Assembly: GCF_963583255.1 (NCBI RefSeq)
Contig: NC_084819.1
Span: 21,507,460 to 21,571,459 of the forward strand
Source: Pyrus communis
Taxonomy: Eukaryota; Streptophyta; Magnoliopsida; Rosales; Rosaceae
Direction of reading: 5' to 3'
Length of the DNA stretch: 64,000 nucleotides
The notes below the pieces were generated by a model, which ran no database searches, was not told the DNA's origin, and saw nothing but the letters and a program-made list of their open reading frames with translations. Made by a program: the position numbers and the translations under genes. This document shows positions 59,815 through 64,000 of the stretch, in pieces. Every line of letters starts with the position of its first letter. Position 1 is the first letter of the stretch.

Positions 59815-60280
59815 GTGCAAACTGTGAACCCTAGGCTAACCTGATTCTTTTAAGAGCCTTGAATGCTCTACACATTTTGTTTTCGTGTTGTGCTCCGTTT
59901 TTATTTTTTCGGATTTCTTCACCAGTAGAGCATATGAGGCTCGTTTATAACACATCATTCTGATTTGTTTGTAAAATGTTAGCATATACTATACAGTGAT
60001 ATTTTGTGTCCCTCCTCGGTTGCATTGCCCCATTGTTAATGATGCATACCACGAAAGAAAATGTACACCCATTTTCTTACAAACGTTTTCAATTACATGG
60101 TCTCATCCTCATGTGAGATGAATCAAAGTGGAAAACTCTTACCCCAAAAAACCGCATACGTGGAATAGGCCAGTTGCTCGTGACAATGTCTGTAAGCGAA
60201 AAATGAAATCAGTAACGTGTTCGAAAGAGAGACTTCACTCTATTCATGTTTGGTTGATTCTCATTCGTGTCTTACAAATA
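59815..60280. other. 3' side of the GDT1-like gene
   Basis: Probable 3' UTR, then AT-rich sequence with no gene. Confidence 0.5.
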
Positions 60281-60448
60281 GAGAAATTTTTCATTGTGAC
60301 CGGAACATTGGTATACCACGTGTTTTTATATAAGTGGTGGTAAATTGTATTTCTTTTTAGTTACTAACTTTTTAACACACATATTTCACTATTTGTATAA
60401 TAACACGTGGTGTACCACCTTGTGTTCTAATCACATTGAAAAATCTCA
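60281..60448. mobile_element. MITE with 10-bp target duplication, Mutator-like
   Basis: The left end GAGAAATTTTTCATTGTGAC, continuing to GGTATACCACGTG, pairs with the inverted right end (reverse complement GAGATTTTTCAATGTGAT, continuing to GGTACACCACGTG); the arms are about 42 bases. Both sides carry CTTACAAATA (60271-60280 and 60449-60458). A duplication of 9-10 bases fits Mutator-like elements. It holds no frame. Confidence 0.85.
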
Positions 60449-60469
60449 CTTACAAATAGCCAAAAAAAG

Positions 60470-61085
60470 AGACTTTTCGTTGATATTTTTTATAGGAAGA
60501 AACCCTATTTTGGCAACATTTTGAATCTCACTATTCTTTATTTCACTTCATTGTTTAGTTCTTGGATATTATATTAAAAACACATTTAAGCTCAATAAAT
60601 GGTAAAACCAATTCTAAATGCTTATAAAGTTTACCTTAATGCATAAGAAAAATATTTTGTCCAAGTAAAAAATTTGGACTTTTTCCCCCAAAAAAAAAAA
60701 AAAAAAAAAAAAAAAACATGTGCTAACACTTACGGTATTTAGTCGGTTTTACAATTTTGTACAAACTTCATCATATAATCCATTTGCTTTCACCTATGTC
60801 TTACCGTAGAATTTGAGAATTTATGTAAAACATTCTGTTGATATTCTTGAGGGTGGAACCTTATATTGGCAATATTTTGAGCCTCACAACTATTTATTCC
60901 ACTTATTATTAGTCGGTTTTGTATTTTTGTACAAAGTTCATTATGGAATCCATTTACCTTCACCTCCACCTCACCATGCGGTTTCGAAAACTCGTGTAAG
61001 ACTTTTCATTGATATTCTTGAGTCTGAAACCCTATGTAGCAACATTTTGGGTCTCATTACTATTTATTCCGCAGTCAATATGGGG
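60470..61085. repeat. Tandem repeat family 1, about 175-base units
   Basis: 60737-60909 and 60911-61080 are adjacent units (TAGTCGGTTTT..., CTTCACCT..., TTGATATTCTTGAG, GCAACATTTTG-like, CTATTTATTCC). A diverged half unit lies at 60475-60550 and another copy at about 63690-63830. Confidence 0.8.
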
Positions 61086-61086
61086 T

Positions 61087-61345
61087 AGGGTTTAGTTTTA
61101 ATTGCATGAGTCAACTATTGTTGCCTGTACAAACCATTGGTACTGAGGGTAAGACATTTCTAGGAGGTAGGGTTTAGCTTTAATCTCATGGATGGACGAT
61201 TGTTGTCTGCATGAAGCATTGGTGCTAGGGGTGGACATTTATAAGCCGCCATCAATAGGGGTAGAGTCTAATTTTAATCTTAGGGGTCAACTATAGTTGG
61301 CCGCACGAAACATTGTTGCCGTGGGTGGGACATTTATAAGACGCT
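61087..61345. repeat. Tandem repeat family 2, three units of about 90 bases
   Basis: Units at about 61087, 61163 and 61262 share TTTTAATC or TTTTAATT, CAACTATTGTTG, a CATTGGTGCT-like word and GGGTGGACATTTATAAG. Two further units occur at about 62932 and 63018. Confidence 0.75.
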
Positions 61346-61950
61346 ATTTTATCTTTTTGTTAAAATTTTCTTTTTTTCCCTTACCTTAACACCAAACTAT
61401 CATCTCCATGCTCTACAAAATGTATTTTCGGTGAAGATTTTCTTATAATCCATGTCAAAATAATTAAAAACAAGGATATAAATATAAATCTAAAAGTATT
61501 TGAATTATAAATAAAGTAAGATAGGAAGAAAAAAAATTAAATGGAAAGAGGGAAAAAAAATTAATGGAAAATGAAACAATCGGTACTTTGGTACCGGTTA
61601 TCCTTGATTATAGTCGCTAGAAATAGAGCGACTATTGAAGGAATAGTCGCTAGCAATATAGCGACTAAATGTCTGAAGAGTCGCTACAATCATACCGATC
61701 CTTCTAACGAGTCGCTTCCACCATACCGATCCCCACTTTTCAAATTTTTTTTTCTTTTCACTTTTGTTAATTTTTCTTTTAGTTCTCTTACCATAACAAC
61801 AAACCATCATCTTCATATTCTTCCAAAAAAAAAAAATTCGTGCAAAATCTATTATAATTCATATTTAAGCACTTGTAATCAACAATTTAAAACCTAAATT
61901 GAAAGATATTTGAATTTAATAGTGGTTGCTCAAATAAAGTAAATAAATTA
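61163..61950. repeat. Long direct repeat, left copy
   Basis: Repeats at 62932-63640 in the same orientation: two family-2 units, GCTATTTTATCTTTTTG, CAAACTATCATCTCCATGCTC, a block with TAGCGACT words, and CACTTTTGTTAATTTTTC to AATTTAATAGTGGTT. The left copy has more TAGTCGCTA/TAGCGACTA inverted words (61609-61664). Confidence 0.88.
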
Positions 61951-62085
61951 TGATAAATGTTGCTATATGGTTGGGATATTACTGTCATGACATTCACTTT
62001 TACACTTATATTGCCAAGTATTCATTATTGTGATATAAATTGTGATAAATGCTGCTATATGGTTGGGATATTACTGTCTGACATT
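61949..62085. repeat. Short direct repeat at the repeat/LTR junction
   Basis: TGATAAATGTTGCTATATGG then TTGGGATATTACTGTC at 61949 recurs at 62042 with one change. The pair lies where the truncated LTR begins. Confidence 0.85.
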
Positions 62086-62109
62086 CATACATATTTGTAC
62101 ATGCTCATC

Positions 62110-62935
62110 TGCTGCACCCTGGTGTTAGTACTCCGCCCAAGGCCAGGGCCAGTCCTTCATGTGTATGTTCACATCCGCACCATTCGCTCGCCTTGGATCC
62201 AAGTTAGGTGCCAGTCATGTTGTACAGATTGCATTAGGCAATTCCGACTCGTATGTGACCGCGCCTTGACGCCAGTCTTCACGTGATCGTAGTACTATAA
62301 CGTATTGATTACACCAAGTCCAGTCGTACATGTTGCATTATGCAACTCCGACTCATGTGCTAGCATAGATTGATGAGCCATTGATTATACTTGTTTATCA
62401 CATGATTATATTATTGTGGCATTGATATATCATGACTTGGCATATTTCCTGGTTATATTGTTGTTATTGTTGTTTACATACCTATGTAGTATGTTTTAAG
62501 GAAACTATACTTGTTTTACGGCGAGGGGTTAGTATGTTCAAAAATAAAGGTTTTCGTACGACCGTTGTTTTGCTGACCCACTCAACTTTGTTTTTTCTCC
62601 CTTCAAGACCTAGATAGCTGATTTCTTCGTGGCACTTGAGGAACCTTTGGCAGTTCTGACATCATCTTCGGTTCAGATGTATGAACTTATCATTGTTGTG
62701 TAATAAGTGTACTTTAGCTGCTTTTACTACTTTTTGGTAGTCGTATTGTCTTTTAAACTCTGAATAATTGTAGTGGGTTACTCCCACGATTGCGCACTCT
62801 TCCACTGTTAGTATAATTAGTTCTGATTAGTTTTAAATTTATTCACTTTTTCACATCACTTACCCTTATAGTTATGTCACCTCATGGTGATGGCCAGCAC
62901 GCTTCGACCTTCCTAGGTCGGGTTGTGTCAGTTTA
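62110..62935 (+). mobile_element. Truncated LTR, same family as 25632-27813
   Basis: In plus orientation it shares with the minus strand of the solo LTR, in the same order: CCGGTGTTAGTGCTCC-like start, TTGGATCCAAGTTAGGTGC, TTCCGACTCGTA, TTTTACGGCGAGGGGTTAG, GGCCAGCA(C/T)GC and the terminal GTGTCA at 62930-62935. The first 1.3 kb of the LTR is missing. It separates the two copies of the long direct repeat. Confidence 0.75.
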
Positions 62936-63640
62936 GTTTTAATCTCATGGATAGACAATTGTTGCCTGCATGAAGCATTGGTGTTGGGGGTGGACATTTA
63001 TAAGCTACCATCAATAGGGGTAGAGTCTAGTTTTAATCTTAAAGGTCAACTATAGTTGGCCGTACGAAACATTGTTGCCATGGGTGGGACATTTATAAGC
63101 CGCTATTTTATGTTTTTGTTAAAATTTTCTTTTTTCCCTTACCGTAACACCAAACTATCATCTCCATGCTCTACAAAATGTATTTTCGGTGAAGATTTTC
63201 TCATAACCCATGTCAAAACAATTGAAAACAAGGATATAAATATAAATCTAAAAGTCTTTGAATTATAAATAAAGTAAGATAGGAAGAAAAAAATTAAATG
63301 GAAAAAGGGAAAAAATTAATAGAAAGTGAAACAATCAGTACTTTGTTACCGATTGTTATCAATAATAGTTGCTAAAAATATAGCGACTAAGCTATATAAG
63401 TCGCTATCATCTTACCGATCCCTACTTTTCAATTTCTTTTTCTTTTTACTTTTGTTAATTTTTCTTTTATTTCTCTTACCATAACAACAAACCATCATCT
63501 TCATATTCTTCCAAAATATTTTTTCGTGCAAAATCTATTATAATTCATATTTAAGCATTTGTAATCAACGATTTAAAACCTAAATTGAAAGATATTTGAA
63601 TTTAATAGTGGTTACTCAAATAAAGTAAATAAATTGGAAT
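62932..63640. repeat. Long direct repeat, right copy
   Basis: Counterpart of 61163-61950, somewhat shorter, with a single TAGTTGCTA/TAGCGACTA pair near 63366-63389 in place of the longer array in the left copy. Confidence 0.88.
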
Positions 63641-64000
63641 ATGGAAAGATCGGTACCATGCTACCAATCCTCACCCAGTCGTACTTAAATCATCGTTCAA
63701 TCTATTTATTTTCACTTTCGTCTCACCGTGGAGTTTTGAAAATTAATGTAAGACTTTCCGTTAGTATTCTTGAGGGTGGAACCCGTTTTTGACCATGTTT
63801 TAGGCCTCAGTACTATATTTTTCACTTACTTTTTTAGTTGTGGCTTAAATATTCTATTAAATATACAAATGCCTTATGATGTTTTCCTTAATGCTCATGG
63901 AAAATATTTCAAGAAAATAAAAAAAATTGCATTTTTCACAAAAAACGTGAGTGTTACTCACGATTTTTATCTGTTTTGCAAATTCGTATATAAATCATCA
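63641..64000. repeat. Further copy of tandem repeat family 1, running to the window end
   Basis: TCACCGTGGAGTTTTGAAAA, AAGACTTTCCGTTAGTATTC and TTGAGGGTGGAACCC follow the order seen at 60780-60870. The last 200 bases resemble 60560-60670. Confidence 0.65.

Noticed and set aside
62101..62286. Frame with PRPGPVLHVYVHI
   Set aside because: Falls in the truncated LTR and has no counterpart as protein in the intact copy.
1..64000. tRNA, rRNA, CRISPR or organelle-derived inserts
   Set aside because: None seen on reading both strands; the only tRNA-like signals are the B boxes of SINE-like copies.

Overview
The window is nuclear DNA of a flowering plant (eudicot). The genes have many GT-AG introns and the non-coding DNA is AT-rich and full of transposon debris. 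Each protein resembles a known Arabidopsis family, and the gene order recalls two Arabidopsis neighbourhoods. The repeat families look like those of Rosaceae such as apple or pear, but that lineage call is an inference. There are no prokaryotic features, no CRISPR array, and no tRNA or rRNA gene that I could see.

Layout. 1-1.1 kb: a broken S1-type (SPH) small secreted protein gene. 1.6-10.6 kb: two tandem, intact four-exon GT47 exostosin-type glycosyltransferase genes with a decayed exon-3 copy between them; a decayed last-exon copy lies further out at 14.7 kb. 10.8-13.0 kb (minus): a CBSX6-like CBS-domain gene. 13.5-16.5 kb: SINE-like copies and a broken cysteine/histidine-rich reading frame. 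16.6-18.8 kb: single-exon CLAVATA2. 19.3-22.4 kb (minus, convergent with CLV2): the ten-exon plastid lipid importer ATPase TGD3. 22.5-34 kb: no gene; it holds a probable 2.2 kb solo LTR, a gene-sized foldback of interleaved inverted repeats, Helitron-like 3' ends in tandem and a minisatellite. 34.0-36.3 kb: the short auxin carrier PIN5. 38.2-40.0 kb: a non-autonomous Helitron that appears to have captured a piece of the Elongator subunit gene ELP6. 41.7-44.7 kb: a 13-exon DUF707 gene. 46.6-47.1 kb (minus): a small secreted cysteine-rich protein. 48.0-51.2 kb (minus): a five-finger CCCH protein of the ZFN1/ZFN3 group. 51.2-56.9 kb: no gene, with tandem repeats. 56.9-59.8 kb: a nine-exon GDT1-like (PML3/BICAT3-type) cation transporter. 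59.8-64 kb: layered tandem repeats, a MITE with an exact 10-bp target duplication, and a truncated second copy of the LTR family.

The genes do not form one pathway. They cover cell-wall glycosylation, meristem signalling (CLV2), lipid import into plastids (TGD3), ER auxin homeostasis (PIN5), RNA binding (ZFN1-like) and Golgi Mn/Ca transport (GDT1-like). The order CBSX6-CLV2-TGD3 matches Arabidopsis At1g65320-At1g65380-At1g65410, and PIN5-ZFN matches At5g16530-At5g16540, so this is an old collinear backbone enlarged by tandem duplication and transposon insertion. No wholly new molecular system was found. The most novel items are the gene-capturing Helitron, the interleaved inverted repeat at 31.8-32.6 kb, and the LTR family seen in two orientations.

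Exon borders were placed by hand from reading-frame continuity, splice dinucleotides and family resemblance; transcript data were not available.
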